Source: Amborella trichopoda (taxonomy: Eukaryota > Streptophyta > Magnoliopsida > Amborellales > Amborellaceae). From it: a stretch of 64,000 bases of DNA. Position numbers and translations under genes: made by a program. The stretch covers positions 2,097,043 through 2,161,042 of the forward strand of contig NW_006499207.1 in the NCBI RefSeq assembly GCF_000471905.2. The letters are read 5' to 3'. Under the pieces are notes generated by a model, which saw only the letters and a program-made list of their open reading frames with translations, had not been told where the DNA came from and did not search any database. Shown one piece after another: positions 43,467 through 55,850 of this stretch. Numbering within the stretch: the first letter of the stretch is position 1; each line of letters opens with the position of its first letter.

Positions 43467-45304
43467 TTGGAAGGTATTTTTCATCAACATGGGGCCCTCT
43501 CTCAATAAAGCTTAGTAAACACTGGAAATTTTAACAGTCTCATAATAGCCCTGGAATTGACCAAGTTCTTCATAAGGTCTCTTGAAAGACTCCTACCAAG
43601 TTCCGTTGTAGTCCGACATGTCTAAGGAAGTGCAGACTGAGAAACAGTTCCAGCAGAATCGACCTCTAGCACCCTGAAATGGCCCTTATAACTAGAGCTA
43701 CATTTTTGGTATCTCAAATCACTGTGGGACTACCATTGGATCTGACACATTCAAAAACCCCTAAGGTCAAATTTCAGCTTGAACGGATACTCTAGGAAGA
43801 AGTTATAACCAAAAGAGTGAAACAGGAGGGGCCACACGCTATTCCTGTGCTAGCTACCCTGCAATTCCATGCCATGGAAAGGACAGTCACAACCAGTGAC
43901 TTTCGACTCTCATATCTCACCTGTCCCAAGTCGGATCACGCTCAAATTTAGTGAGCATGTTCGTTTAGTCAAGACGAGCGATTCGATATGTGGCATGCCT
44001 TGTGACGACATCCGAGTGCGAAAAAAAACTAGAGAGAAGTTGTTAACCTGTGAAGAAAGTGTAGGAAATTTAGTAGCGTCGTGCCTTACTCGAGCGGCTA
44101 GATCACGCCGCTCACGAGCCCGATTGTAGCGAGACCAATTTCATCGTATGCATAAGGTCTCGGGCTATCAATGACCCAAACTTCGTACGTGATGAACTGT
44201 CGGATTCTTCACACAAAGCCTACGAAGTGACTGCAAATTTTGTCGTCAAAATTCTAGATCCCGGCCAAAATTCCAAAGTTGCAAAATCTTGGTTCAGGCA
44301 TGGAATAGAGCCGCGTTTGTTGCCCTGCGATCGTAATGACATGCTCAATGTAATTTAGTGAAGAAATCACCAAAAAACATCAAGGAATGAGTACACTATC
44401 AATCCGAAGTTTCAAGATCCATTCAAATTTCAAGTCACATGATCGTGCCCAAAAAACACGATCCATGGCTCGAAGTTGGTATTAAATTGATCGCCATGCT
44501 GAGCCCTACAAGAAAACAATCATCTTATGATCAACCGAGCATCAGAACAACCCTGGATCAACAATGCAAGATCACGCAAGTTCTAGGGCAACACAGGGAC
44601 TATTCTAGAATTCCACAAATTGTTAAGAAGGGGCAAATTTGTCATTTTGTACCCTATTTTCAAAGTTATTTTAATTCAATTTAATCTTAATTTTCTGCAA
44701 TTAGGGTTAATTTTGATCATCCACCCATGTTTGGGGCATATTCTATATATATGTTCCAGCATTGTACTCACTAGAGGACTCAAAACTTTCACAAAACAGA
44801 GAGTTTTTACTTAATATAAGTTTCTTTTTCTTCTCATTGTTGGGTCACGTTTGAGAGAGAGAGTGACGTGAGGGAAACTTTTGATCGGTACCCCTAGGTG
44901 CGAGGTAAATCTTTTCTCTCTTCTTTTCTTTTTCTTCTTCTCTCTCTCTTCTTTTCTCTCTTCCCCCATCCTTCTCAGTTTGAGTTCCTCGCAGGGGTCA
45001 TGCATGATAGTGGCAGTGTCCTGCATGCCTCCCCTGAGGTTACACAAGTCGCGCATGGCGATGACAGTGCCATGTGCAAGCCTCCTTCTCCTTCTTTTCT
45101 TCTATCTCTTTCGTTCAGTGGGGCCTATAGACGACACTGCCCATCACCGTCCACAGACGTAGCTTGAATGTCTTAGTGAAGAACCCAGACGGAGAAACCC
45201 ATTGCCGCTCGTAGGGGTCCTTCCCTATTGCGAGTCTATAGCAGACGACAATACCCATCGTCGCCCGCTATAAGCCTCGGCAATGTCTACCATCGTCCGT
45301 GCAA
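43467..45304 (+). mobile_element. 3' LTR of element A, first part only
   Basis: Matches the 5' LTR from 27462 to about 29200 and then stops. The missing last part, about 830 bp, is found reversed at 60324-61154. The TATA box is at 44745-44752. The exact break is uncertain by some tens of bases. Confidence 0.8.
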
Positions 45305-46656
45305 CCGCTAGGTTGGGGAGAGAGGAAGGGGACTCAGCAGGGTGATTTAGAGGGTGGTGTAGATGACTCGTGAGTGGATAAGAGGGAGCAACAGTAGTGT
45401 GGGAGAGGAGCGCACGGCAGTGGTAAAGTTCACTCGCAGCGATGAGGTGAGTTGGAAACGGCGATAGGAAGAGGTTGATTGCACTCGACGATAAGTAGAG
45501 GTTGGCGTGCAGCGATAGGAAGAGGTTGGCGTGCGGCAATCGGAAGGATGCCTACACGAGATGGGGATAAGAAGGGAGATTTGGGAGATGGTGGTCACAT
45601 GATACCATAGATTGTGGGAGGAAATGAGGGACCATGAGGGCATACAAAAAAAAGGTGAAGTGAGGGTGTATAGAAAAAGAGAAGAGAGAAAGACATACAT
45701 TAGGGACTACCAAGAAAAGGAGAGGCAAGTGAACCCGAGGGTGCACAGGGTGAAAGTGGTCATGCAGGGGTAAAAGGAAAAGGAAAGAGGGTTAGTGGTA
45801 ATGTGGGACCACGAGAAGGAATGAGAGAAAAAGAGGAAGAAAGGATGAAGCATAGATGGTGATAGGCTTCTACCTTCTGTGAAAGAGGAGAGAGAAAGAG
45901 AAGAGAGAGAAAGAGAGAGAAGGAGAAGAGAGAGAAAGAGAGAAAGAGAAGAGAGAGATTTACGTTAAGCTCAAGTATACCGATCAAAAAATTTCTCTCT
46001 CCTTCCTCTCCTCCCAAGACGTGACCCAATAGTAGGTAAGATAAAAATTTTATTAAACAAGTGAAGGGTCTGTGTATAATGAGAGTACGTGATATATCTA
46101 GAGTTTGCCCAAACATGGGTGGATTGATCAAAATTAAACATAATTTATGGAAATTAAGATTTAACTGAATTAAAAGAAATTAGAAAATAGGGTGTAAAAT
46201 GACAGATTTGCCCCTTCATAACAAGTTGTGGAATTTCAAGACAGTCCCTGTGTTGCCCTAGAACGTGCATGATTTTTCATGAATGATCCGGGGTTGTTCT
46301 GATGCCCGTTTGATTGAAAGATGGTTGTTTTCTTGTAGAGCTCGACATGACGAACGATTTGATAACAACTTCGAGCCATGGATAGTGTTTTTAGGGCACG
46401 ATCATGTGACTTGAAATTTGAATGAATCTTGAAATTTTAGATTTATTTTGTGATCGTTCCTTGATGTTTTTCTATTATTTCTTTGATTGATCACACTGAG
46501 CATGCCGTCACAATCATGGGGCAATAAACGCATCTCAATTATGTGCCCAAACGAAGATTTTGCAACTTCGGAGTTTTGGCAGGAATCTGGAATTTCGACG
46601 ATAGAATTTACAGTCACTTTATCGGCCTCGTGTGCGGAATCTGATCGTTCATCATG
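45305..46656 (-). mobile_element. LTR fragment, F-like, minus strand
   Basis: Reverse of the U3-to-leader part of an LTR. The minus strand has GTTGGGTCACGT-type and GAGAGAG segments (about 45880-46040) and F-like pyrimidine-rich sequence with GCATGACCACTTTCACCC. It ends abruptly at both sides. Its continuation appears to be 61155-63004. Frames such as 45225-45539 and 45347-45700 are low-complexity artefacts. Confidence 0.7.
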
Positions 46657-47034
46657 TACTAGGGCCTTAAAGCCACGATGGAAGCTATATAAGCCTCAGG
46701 CCCATCGAATTATGAGGAATATGAACTACGAACCATCTACCAACCAAGGTTTGAATGATGAAAAAGGGATGATACTGCCCTTTCAGGCAATTGAAAGCGT
46801 GTCTCGAAAGAAGTTCAACACACAAGTGCTTGGATACACCCTAACTCTTGAGACTGGCTCAAAGAATGTGCACAAGAGAAAATGGATAGTCCAATGCGCC
46901 ACGACATTTGTGAGCAGCCACGACAACCGAGATTCAGACAATGAGAATGAGATATAGCCTGCCCCGTGACAACTGGAAGACGGGGGCCAAGCCACTGTGG
47001 ATGAATTGATAGTGTCAAAGCTTGGACGACCCCA
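46657..47034 (+). pseudogene. Protease-to-RT linker fragment of a Tat element
   Basis: Encodes AHRIMRNMNYEPSTNQG, related to the tails of A and BC, and then GGQATVDELIVSKLG (about 46983-47027). The QATVDEL-type motif is typical of the Tat region just before reverse transcriptase. It lies head-to-head with D's protease (minus strand, from 47035), so it is either a small inverted piece of D or part of another element. It is the closest thing to polymerase sequence in the window. Confidence 0.55.
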
Positions 47035-50000
47035 TAATCATCATCAGATTCACTTTCACTTTCCAGCATCTCTAAAGACTTGGGATCCGGATTTCGAGGT
47101 TATAAAACTTAGCATCTGCATAATGGGACTGTATCTTAGTAAACGGCCTCCAATCAGCATAGACCGTATGTTGTTTCCCTACATGAAAGTATTTGAAACA
47201 CTAGTGAAGGGTTGAGGGAATGACATCATTATCATGTAGGTAGGGGCATTCTAACAGTAGATTGTAGGAGGTCTCAGTTTCGATAACCTGGAATGCCGTG
47301 TATGCTTCCAATTCTCTGGTTTTGAGTTTCAAGTTGATAATCCCTATGGCTTTCTAAGTGGCCTGGTTGAAACCTTTTATTATCATATATTCCTCTTAAA
47401 GGTTCTTAACATCCATCCATACAACTCTCAACATTTTCAGAGGGAGTAAGTTAAATGTCGATCCTCCGCTTATCATTATTCGATTGGTGTAGATGTCATG
47501 GAGGGTTTCGACCACTACCAAGGGGTGGTTATGAGGTTTTGCCCCCAATTGCAAATTAGCATCGGTGAAGGTAACTGGCATGAATCACCCTGAACCTCGG
47601 TATCAATCTCAACTTGATCAACCTCATCTTGGAACTCTTCAGGTGATGAAAGGGCTTCTATAAGAGCTGCCTAGAGGTCTTTAGAAGGCATCATAGACTC
47701 TAATAGTAGTAAGTATCCTTCGCAAGTGAAATTCCACGTTATACTTATCAGACTTTGTAGTCGCCGACTGTTTCGCGTGGCAGGTGGCATCGGACGTATC
47801 GGTCCGTACTTTAACGGCGGGCATTACCCCGTTGCTTGTGACATCCTTAGGTGGATTAATTTTAGTGGTTATTCTCCCGAACCTTAATTCCAATTGCATA
47901 GCCTGGGGGTCAGGGTCGACCTCAACTACCTAAGTTGTATTACAAGTCATTTCTTTCGAGGGTTCACTTGCCATTCTTGATTCAAGAAGGCCACTCATCA
48001 TCAGAGACCTCGGCATGAAATCATTCAAGGTGGGGTATAGTGGTAGAGTCGACTAAGGATCTTCATTCTTTGAACCCTTTGCTCATTTCATGCTTGGATT
48101 TGCAGTGTGCTTAAGTGAAAAGGGAGAAGCCTTACCCCCATGTTCTGCCACTATCAGCATTCGTGATAATGGCATCTTCAGTGCGTTCAAGCCGCCCTTT
48201 TCAGAGCTTTGAATGGCATCTGCTTCTTCTCCTTACAACTAACATAGGTAGTCCAGCCCTACTCTGAAACTTCCTAAGTATCTGCTGACGATTTAAGGGT
48301 CTCAGAGTATTCTGAGCATAGCTCGAAGATCTCTGGGTGAGAACACCATTCAACTTTCACCAATAAAAGTACCTTGCTGACACTGCGTTCGGGAGAAACA
48401 CTGGATAGGACCACAATCCCATCTATCTTGTCGTATATCAAATCTTTCACGGGACAACAATCCTTCAATCCATGCATATGAGAGTCATGGTATCAACATT
48501 ATGGTCCATTCCTAGAGGTGGATCCTCCTCTTGATCATTTCATGTTCCTCAAAGGAACAACATGTCTCGCTGCAGTGATTGGATTATATATGCATGGTGC
48601 CATGGCCTTATCAAAGGTATATGGCTCTTGGTATAAAGAACCCTTTGCTACCCCCAAGGGTCCACATTCAATGGTTGCTAGAGACACCATGTTAGCTATT
48701 ATAGTTCTGAGGCTGACGTCTCTTGCTCATCAAGTTTGAGCTTTCCCTCCTTGATAAGATTCTCAATGATATCTTTCAAAGGGAAGCAATCATTTACCAC
48801 ATGTCCCAACATCTAGTGATAGACTCGTTAGTCAAGTTGATCAATCTGTCTTGGCCTGATCACGATATTTCGGCAGAGGGAGCGTAATGGTCCCTACCAC
48901 TAAGAGGTTCTCCAATATCTTAGGAACCTAATCCTTGTCAAAGGAGTACTTCTTCTCAAGGCGTTCATGAAATGTTCATTGTCTATCTCTTTGTCCCCCT
49001 CGTCCTCATCCTCGGCATGCCGACCAGGAAGTATCATAATCTTTGAGGGGCAAGTAATTATTCCCCCTTCCTCCTTAGGCCCATGAAGGTGATCATAGAG
49101 GTCTTAGCCAGACTAGCTTTGGCTTTGCCTTTATCATGCTCTCTTATGATGATCTCCGGTTTCGGGCCAAGTCCAAAGTTTTCCATGAGGCTTTCAAGGT
49201 TCTATAGTGGACACAAGATAACTGAATGTCTATAGGTTGGACTTATGCATGGGTATTGTGATCTCTAACGTCATGTTCTTGATGCACATATGCACCTCTT
49301 GAAGATCAGGAAGTGGAGTTGCTTGCCCCACACTAAGGTTCCACCATCGGGTAATGTATTGTTGCACCGGTTCGTGGTCCTTTTGCTTTGTGTTAAGAAG
49401 CTCAGATAGATGAACATCTCTTTATGTGTTGTGGAAGCGCACCAAGAATGTTTCATGCATTTGCCTTCATGTGACTATGGTCCCAGTAGGTAGCCATGAA
49501 TACTAGGCAAAAGCTGGTCCTGACAGTGATTGAATGAACTGCCGCATTAGGAAGTGTTCATTATTGGATGTGTATGCACACATTGAAATAAAAAGGGCCA
49601 AGTGCTAACTAGGGGAGCCTTGTCCATCAAATTTCGGAAACTTACGGTGGTGGTACCCTGTGGGATAGGCTACCTCATCAATGTATGCCAGATACAACTT
49701 TTGGTATGTGTTTATCGGCCGCACACTAGGGAGATGTAACGACTGCATGCTTTCCATTATCAGGTCACACATTGTTTCAGCAGTTAGGACTACATTTGCT
49801 AGGTGTGGGGGAAACTGCGGTATAGGGTTGCGAGCTGACATATTCTTCGCGGCTGGGTTTGAGGACTGTTGTCCCAAAGGATCACCTGAAATGGCAGCTA
49901 CCCGAGCCACCTTTTAGCATTTCAAGCTCGGTGGCTTGTATTTGGAGTTTAGGTTCTGTCTGCGCCAACATGGCCTTTAGACGCATCAGCTCCTTGGTCT

Positions 50001-50580
50001 CAACCGGGTTGCTCCCTCCTCCAGCCATCATTACATTGGCAATAGGTTCTCCCGTAAATGGTCCCATGGATTCATCATCCGAGACCGTCATGGCGAATTC
50101 AAGCGGCTCAAGGGAAGTGTCAAAGTATTGAGAGGCATGGAAGAGGCTTTTTGTGCCTTAGCTATGCTTCGGGTAACATGAGGATTGTTACTTACCTGAT
50201 GGAATTTATTCGTCCTTTTTGTGGGAGGCTTAATAGGCGAAGGTCCCTCATTAGATGAGGGACACGATATATCGTCAAACCCGATGGCAATCTTATCCCC
50301 CACAGGTTCTTGTCCTTTATTGTTTCCTTTGGAGGTTATACCCATTATGTTGCATAGCCATACCTCAAAGAGACCATCATCCAAGTCATATATGACCTCT
50401 TCCTGGGGTACATGAGGTTCCAAATTTGTGAATCCTGACCACATCTCAACTATGGAGCAGTCATCCGTTCGGGTGGCTCTCTTCGCTCTTTCACGAGCAT
50501 ATTGATATAGAATCCCATGCGTGTGCTTAATGACTGACTTCACATGTAGCTTTTGAGCTCATATGTTCCTCTTAGATTCA
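47035..50580 (-). pseudogene. gag-protease of element D, degenerate
   Basis: Minus strand. The N-terminal frame from 50543 (MKSVIKHTHGILYQYARER) is followed by a heptad-like stretch ELMRLKAMLAQTEPKLQIQA (about 49920-50000). The Gag core holds KFPKFDGQGSPS and FLMRQFIQSLSGPAFA (about 49520-49650), then SELLNTKQKDHEPVQQYITR. A knuckle with a GHVVNDCFPLKDIIENLI tail lies at about 48740-48820. The protease has ISGGSTFNLLP (47396-47581) and SYNLLLECPYLHDNDVIP (about 47260). The catalytic Asp is Ser. There are many stops, several at glutamine positions. It is a lineage distinct from A and BC. It ends at 47035 against an inverted fragment. Confidence 0.7.
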
Positions 50581-50639
50581 GCCTTAGGGATATAGGGAGT
50601 CTCACAATCATCTTGTATCAAATTGCTCCAATCTTACGA

Positions 50640-51386
50640 ATGCACTCAACTGCCTGAGCATGAGTAGCATATGAACTAGGCAGGTTAGTATCATGTAGAT
50701 ACCTAACTGCTAGTTGATGAGAATTCCGCGGGCTAGGCAAGTTAATGTCATGAAGACCTCTAACCGCTGGTGTACGAGTAGCATATGAGGAACCAGGCAG
50801 GCTAGTATCGCAAAGATGCCTAACTGCTAGTCGATGAGCATTGTGCGGGCTTGGAAAGTTTGTATCACGAAGACCTCTAATTGTCGGTATATGAGTAGCA
50901 TATGAGGAACCAAGCTAGCTAGTATTGTTGAAGATGCCTAACTGCCAGTCGATGAGCATTATGCAGGCCATACAAGTTAGCATCATGAAGACCTCTAACT
51001 GTCAATATATGAGTAGTATATGAGGGAACAGGCAAGCTAGTATCACAAAGATGCCTAATCGCCGATTGATGAGTATTCCATGGGCAAGTTAGTGTCATGA
51101 AGACCTCTAACCGATGACATATGAGCAACATATGGGGAACCGGACAGGTTAGTATTGCGAAGATGCCTAACCACCTATCGATGAGCATTCCACAGGCTGG
51201 GCAAGTTAATGTCATAAAGACCTTTAACCATCAGTGTATAAGTAGCATATAGGGAACCAGGCAGGCTAGTATCGCAAAGATGCCTAACCACTGGTTGATG
51301 AGCATTCCGCGGGCCAGGAAAGTTAATGTCATGAAGACCTCTAACCGCCGACATGTGAGCATCATATGGGGAGCCATACATGCTAG
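50640..51386 (-). repeat. Leader tandem repeats of element D (58-bp half-units)
   Basis: About six units of 114-118 bp, each of two halves, measured from GTAGCATATG at 50664, 50778 and 50895. Same family as 815-1084 but reversed. They lie upstream of D's gag and are cut at 51386 by an LTR. GCTAG at 51382-51386 is the candidate target duplication of BC. Confidence 0.9.
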
Positions 51387-54259
51387 TGTTTGACGACATT
51401 TTTCAACACCTTGGTCCCTGGTCAATAAAGCCTAACAGACAATAGAAATTTCGACAGTTTCATGATCTAGAACTGGCCAAGATCTTCATAAGGACTCTCA
51501 AAAGTCTCCTGTTAAGTTTCATCACACTTCAACATGTCTAAGGTAGCACAAACTGAGAAACTGTTTCGGTAGAATTAATCTCTAGCACCCTGAAACGGAT
51601 CCTATAACGAGAGCTATATTTTTGGTATCTCAATTTGCTGTGGGACTACTGCCATTAGATTCGGCACGGTTAAAAACCCTTAGGGGTCAAATTTCAGCTT
51701 GAACGAACATCCGAAGAAGAATTTATAGGTGAAAGAGCGAAACAAAAGGACCCACACGCTATTCTCGTGCGGCCACCCTGCAACTCAACTCCATTAAAGG
51801 GGTAGTCACGACTAGTGACTTTTGACACTCATATCTCACCCGTCTCAAGTCGGATTGCGTTGAAATTTTGTGAGTGTGTTCATCTCGTCAAGACGAGCGT
51901 TTTGATCTGTAACACGCCCCAAGACGACCTCCGAGCGTGAAAAAACGCTAGAGTGAAGTTACTGATCCGTGAAAAAAGTGCAAGAAAATCAGCAGCATCG
52001 TGCCTCGCTCGAGCAGCAAAATCATGCCGCTCGTGATCCCGATCGATGTGAAATCAATTCCATCCCGTGCATGGGGTCTAGGGTTATCTCTAGTCCGAAT
52101 CTCGTACATGATGAACGGTTGGATTTTGCATATGTAGCCGATGAAATGACTGCAAATTCCGTCGCTGGAATTCTACATTCCGGCCAAACCTCCAAAGTTG
52201 CAAAATCTTCATCCGGGCACAGAATCGAGCTGCGTTTGTTACCCTATGATCGTGACGGCATGCTCAGTGTGATCTAACAAATAAATCACAGAAAAACATC
52301 AAGGAACAAGCACACAATTGATCCAAACTTTCAAGATTAATTCAAATTTCAAGTCACATGATCGTGCCCTAAAAACAAGATTCATGGCTCAAAGTTGGTA
52401 TCAAATCGATTGTCATGCCGATCCCTATAAGAAAACAACCACGTTTCGATCAAAGTGGCATCTGAACAACCCCCGATCATCCATGAAAAATCATGCAAGT
52501 TCTAGGGTAGCACAGTGACTATTTCAGAATTCAACAAATTGTTATGAAGGGGCAAATATGTCATTTTTCACCCTATTTTCCTATGTCTTTTAATTCAGTT
52601 AAATCTTAATTTCCAACAATTAGGTTTAATTTTGATCAATCCACTCATGTTTGGGCTCAATTTTATACATACCACGTACCATCATTATACGCAAAAGGCT
52701 TGAAACCCTTCACCAAAGAGAATTTTTACTTAATAGAATTTCCTTTCCTTCTCATTGTTGGTTCACATTTGGAGAGAGAGAGTAAGGAGAGAGAAACTTT
52801 TGGGACAGTACTCCTAGGCTTAATGTAAATCTTCTCTCTCTTCTTTTCTTTCTTCTTCTTCTTCTTTGTCTGAGCCTCCCTCAGAGGCCATGCACAGTAG
52901 TGGCAGTGTCGTGCATGCCTCTGTCTTTTCTTTTTTCGCCATCATGTGGTTTCGCAAGTCACACATGGTGATGGCAGTGCCATGCACGAGCTCCTTTCCC
53001 CCTTCTGTTTGTTGATCTGTATCTCTCAGCGAGGCTTGTAGACGGCGTTGCTCATCGCCGTCTGTAGATGTATCCTCGACGCCTCAGTGAAGAACACAGA
53101 CGGCAAAACTTATTGCCGCCCACGGGGTTTTCCCCCTGTTGCGTGCCTCTCGAAGACGGCGATGCCTATCGCCGCCCACGAGAGGTCGCGACAACACGTA
53201 TCGCTGTCTGCGAGCTTCCTCTATGCGCTCGGTGCTAATCGTCGTACGCAAGCTCTTCTTGCATCCCACACCTATCACCGTGTGCCTTGGCAAGAACTGT
53301 CACCATGTGCCTCGCAAATGGCTATCACCACGCGCTTCACAAGAGGTTATCGCCGCCCGCGCAAGGGTGTGCTACCTTCTTGTGTGGCCCCAACGGCGAT
53401 GCCTAGCGCCTCCCATAGTTCACTACTCACCCTCTAGCCATGAGCAGTAGTTTCTAGTGCCATCCAAGGGCCGTGACATTGCTACTCCACGGTTATGGGT
53501 GGTGACGCTTAGCACTATCGGTACCCCATCTCATCGTCGTCTCATGCATTTTCTTCATTCTCTTCTCACTTGATCGAGGGTGGACTCAGTCTAGTGTTTT
53601 CATAGCAGTCTGCTTGTCGAGCAGTATTGCCTCGTGTTGGTCCCGAGCATCATGCCCATCTTGCTGCCACACCAGATTAAGACATCCATGTCGACCTTGG
53701 TTTCTAGTAGTATTGCCGTCATGCGGGTCCAAAGTACCATGCCTATCTTGCTACCACTCCAAGTCGGTCATTGCACTGGTCCAGCTATCATGCTAACCTC
53801 GTCCTCTTATTGAGTACCCTCTTTTCTTCTCCTCTCATTCAAACCTCCCACTGCATCACCTTAACTTCTCACATTCTGAGCCATACGAATGTGCATTGCT
53901 CTAAGATAATGGTGGGCCTTTCAACCCAATTGTCTTGCAAATTAACCATGGTCGTGTTGTGCAAAAAACAAGGAGATCGCAGGTCAAGGGAGGTGATTCC
54001 GAATCAGCTAAAGCAGTTGGGGGGCTTTCTGTCGTGATCTCAGAGGGCGCCTGCGCGAGTTAGCCCGAGTAAGTCCTGGACCCAGGTGAGGTTGGTCACC
54101 ACCTTACATCCAAAATTCATCTCTCACTAGTTGGATACCTGCCCTTGTTCTTGAACAAGGTTCCCGAGAGAGTGATCTCAGGTCCCAGGTCTTCCAAACC
54201 CCAGACACGTGTCACCCGATCACTTAGATCCAAGGAGGCGAGATTGAGGAACCTAACCA
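51387..54259 (+). mobile_element. 5' LTR of Tat-like element BC
   Basis: 2873 bp, TGTTTGACGACATTTTTC to ACCTAACCA, followed by a decayed primer site. Among the LTRs here it is most like 1085-4165. The GC-rich repeat block is at 53080-53420. Confidence 0.85.
52664..52671 (+). promoter_or_regulatory. LTR TATA box (BC 5' LTR)
   Basis: TATACATA at the position of the TATA boxes in the other LTRs; slightly degenerate. Confidence 0.45.
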
Positions 54260-54262
54260 GCT

Positions 54263-54280
54263 TGACGACGCCACTGAGGA
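54263..54280 (+). other. Primer binding site of BC, decayed
   Basis: TGACGACGCCACTGAGGA, with three differences from the F and D sites, including G to A at positions 3 and 16. It would pair poorly with tRNA-Arg. Confidence 0.7.
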
Positions 54281-54347
54281 CTTATTACCCCTTCGTTGTT
54301 TCACTCTTTGTGATAAGTATCTTCTTTTACTTTCTGCACTACTTTCT

Positions 54348-55850
54348 ATAGCATCTGGGTTATTCAACCCATTCATCCGAGTCGAGAATTTTCTCATCCC
54401 TAGCGAACTGCTCAAGTTTCCTTCCCTACACTCCTTCTGAGTTAGGACTCACAATCCGACTCTTGGGTTCTTTCCTGGGTTGGTGCGAGAAGGGACTTAA
54501 AAGTCCTTGACTCCCCACTTCCTCTCCTTGGTGGACCCTCCACCAAGGCCCCTTGCATTAGTAGGACATCCGCTGCCGCACACAATATGCACCCAGCTAC
54601 TGGTAGGTCCCTTGCTGGTCATATTACTGAGGTACGCTATGGTCATATTATTGAGGTACGCTAGAAGACTGTCTTGTCCACTCTCGTGAAAGGCAAGCAA
54701 GTTGCCATCGCTTCTGAGGGTCGCCGCTAGGCTACCCCCCGAACTCCTTCACTACCCCGAACCTCTACACCTAGAGGCTCAACACATAGAGATAGAGATC
54801 CTGGGGTCTCCACCCCACGCACACACTTAAAGGCTCATGGTCTATCCACTTGAGCCACACCTCAAGGCAACCTTCATGCTGCCCCAAACTCGTGTTCAAG
54901 GCTAGGTCTTCTCGGGCCAAACCCTGCGTGCGTCATGCATCCCACAGCTCGGGGTAGTGCCAATTTGGTGTTGGCTCGAGCACATGAGGGTCGACCACTT
55001 CGTCCTCCCTCTCACCACACACAGCTTCACCTCGTGAGAGATAGGTTACTACCCAGTCCCTCACAAACACAACCCTGTAGGTCTCGATGTCCTAAGGTCA
55101 AACCAGTTGAGCAAACCCAGGCGGACCCCCAAGTCACACGGATGGCTAACTTTAAAGGTACACACGCACCGACTTTGCAGGTTCCTTCCAGACCCTGACT
55201 CAGGCGGAGTCATGAACCAGTTCCTTCTTTTGCCACTCTCCCTACACCAAGCAAGCACCTCGAGACCTGGTACTCAAAGGTTTTTCCTAAGAGTACCATC
55301 TTGAGTCAGCCACCTCAAGTCAGGCACGCACCCTGACCTCACAAGGGAATCTGGGGCAATGGCCTGATGTCAGGCAAGAGCCTCCAGCCTCCAAGGCAGA
55401 AACCTAGGTTGCCTTATGTCCTTGGACCCCATTCTTTGCTTCAGCTAATAGATACGACCCTCGCCTGATAAAAAAAAGCGGGGCAGTCCAAATCTCAACC
55501 TCGATTCTAGAGTGAGGTCCACAACAGTCTCAAGAGTAAGCAGAAGAGGGTCCTGCAGATTCTGACCAGGGAAGCCTCCAAGGTAGTTGAGGTCATCACC
55601 CTTGGTGACCTCCTGCCTCATAACCGCTTTTTTCCTCTTCATACTTCAGAACCTGAGCAAGTCAAAGAATACTGCTCGGTGATCACTACCCAAAAGCCAT
55701 GGTCCCAAGACCGTCAAGAACTGATCCTCTCAAGATCGTTGTACAAGGCTCGAGTCTAGTCGGGGCATGTTAAGCCCCTGCAGACCGACCTGCCTCGTAT
55801 GACTCACAAACCCCTGCCATCCACTACTCCACCTAGCTCTGATCCTCCAG
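54348..55850 (+). pseudogene. gag N-terminal region of BC
   Basis: Homologous to 30097 onward in A. The start codon is ATA at 54348 instead of ATG. Motifs KAPCISRTS and SLAGHI are followed by LARAHEGRPLRPPSHHTQ (about 54970-55020). Several frameshifts. No named domain is recognised. Confidence 0.55.

Larger units (their letters stand above)
27462..45304 (+). mobile_element. Element A: gag, protease and antisense PMD gene, no polymerase
   Basis: About 17.8 kb here. Order: 5' LTR, tRNA-Arg primer site, gag, three knuckle modules, protease, conserved tail, antisense PMD gene on minus, its promoter, tandem repeats, polypurine tract, 3' LTR. The 3' LTR is broken at about 45304 and its missing end lies reversed at 60324-61154. 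It is the best-preserved copy of its family: it keeps the gag ATG and the protease catalytic motif but carries several stop codons and frameshifts. No reverse transcriptase, RNase H or integrase motif is seen. Confidence 0.8.
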
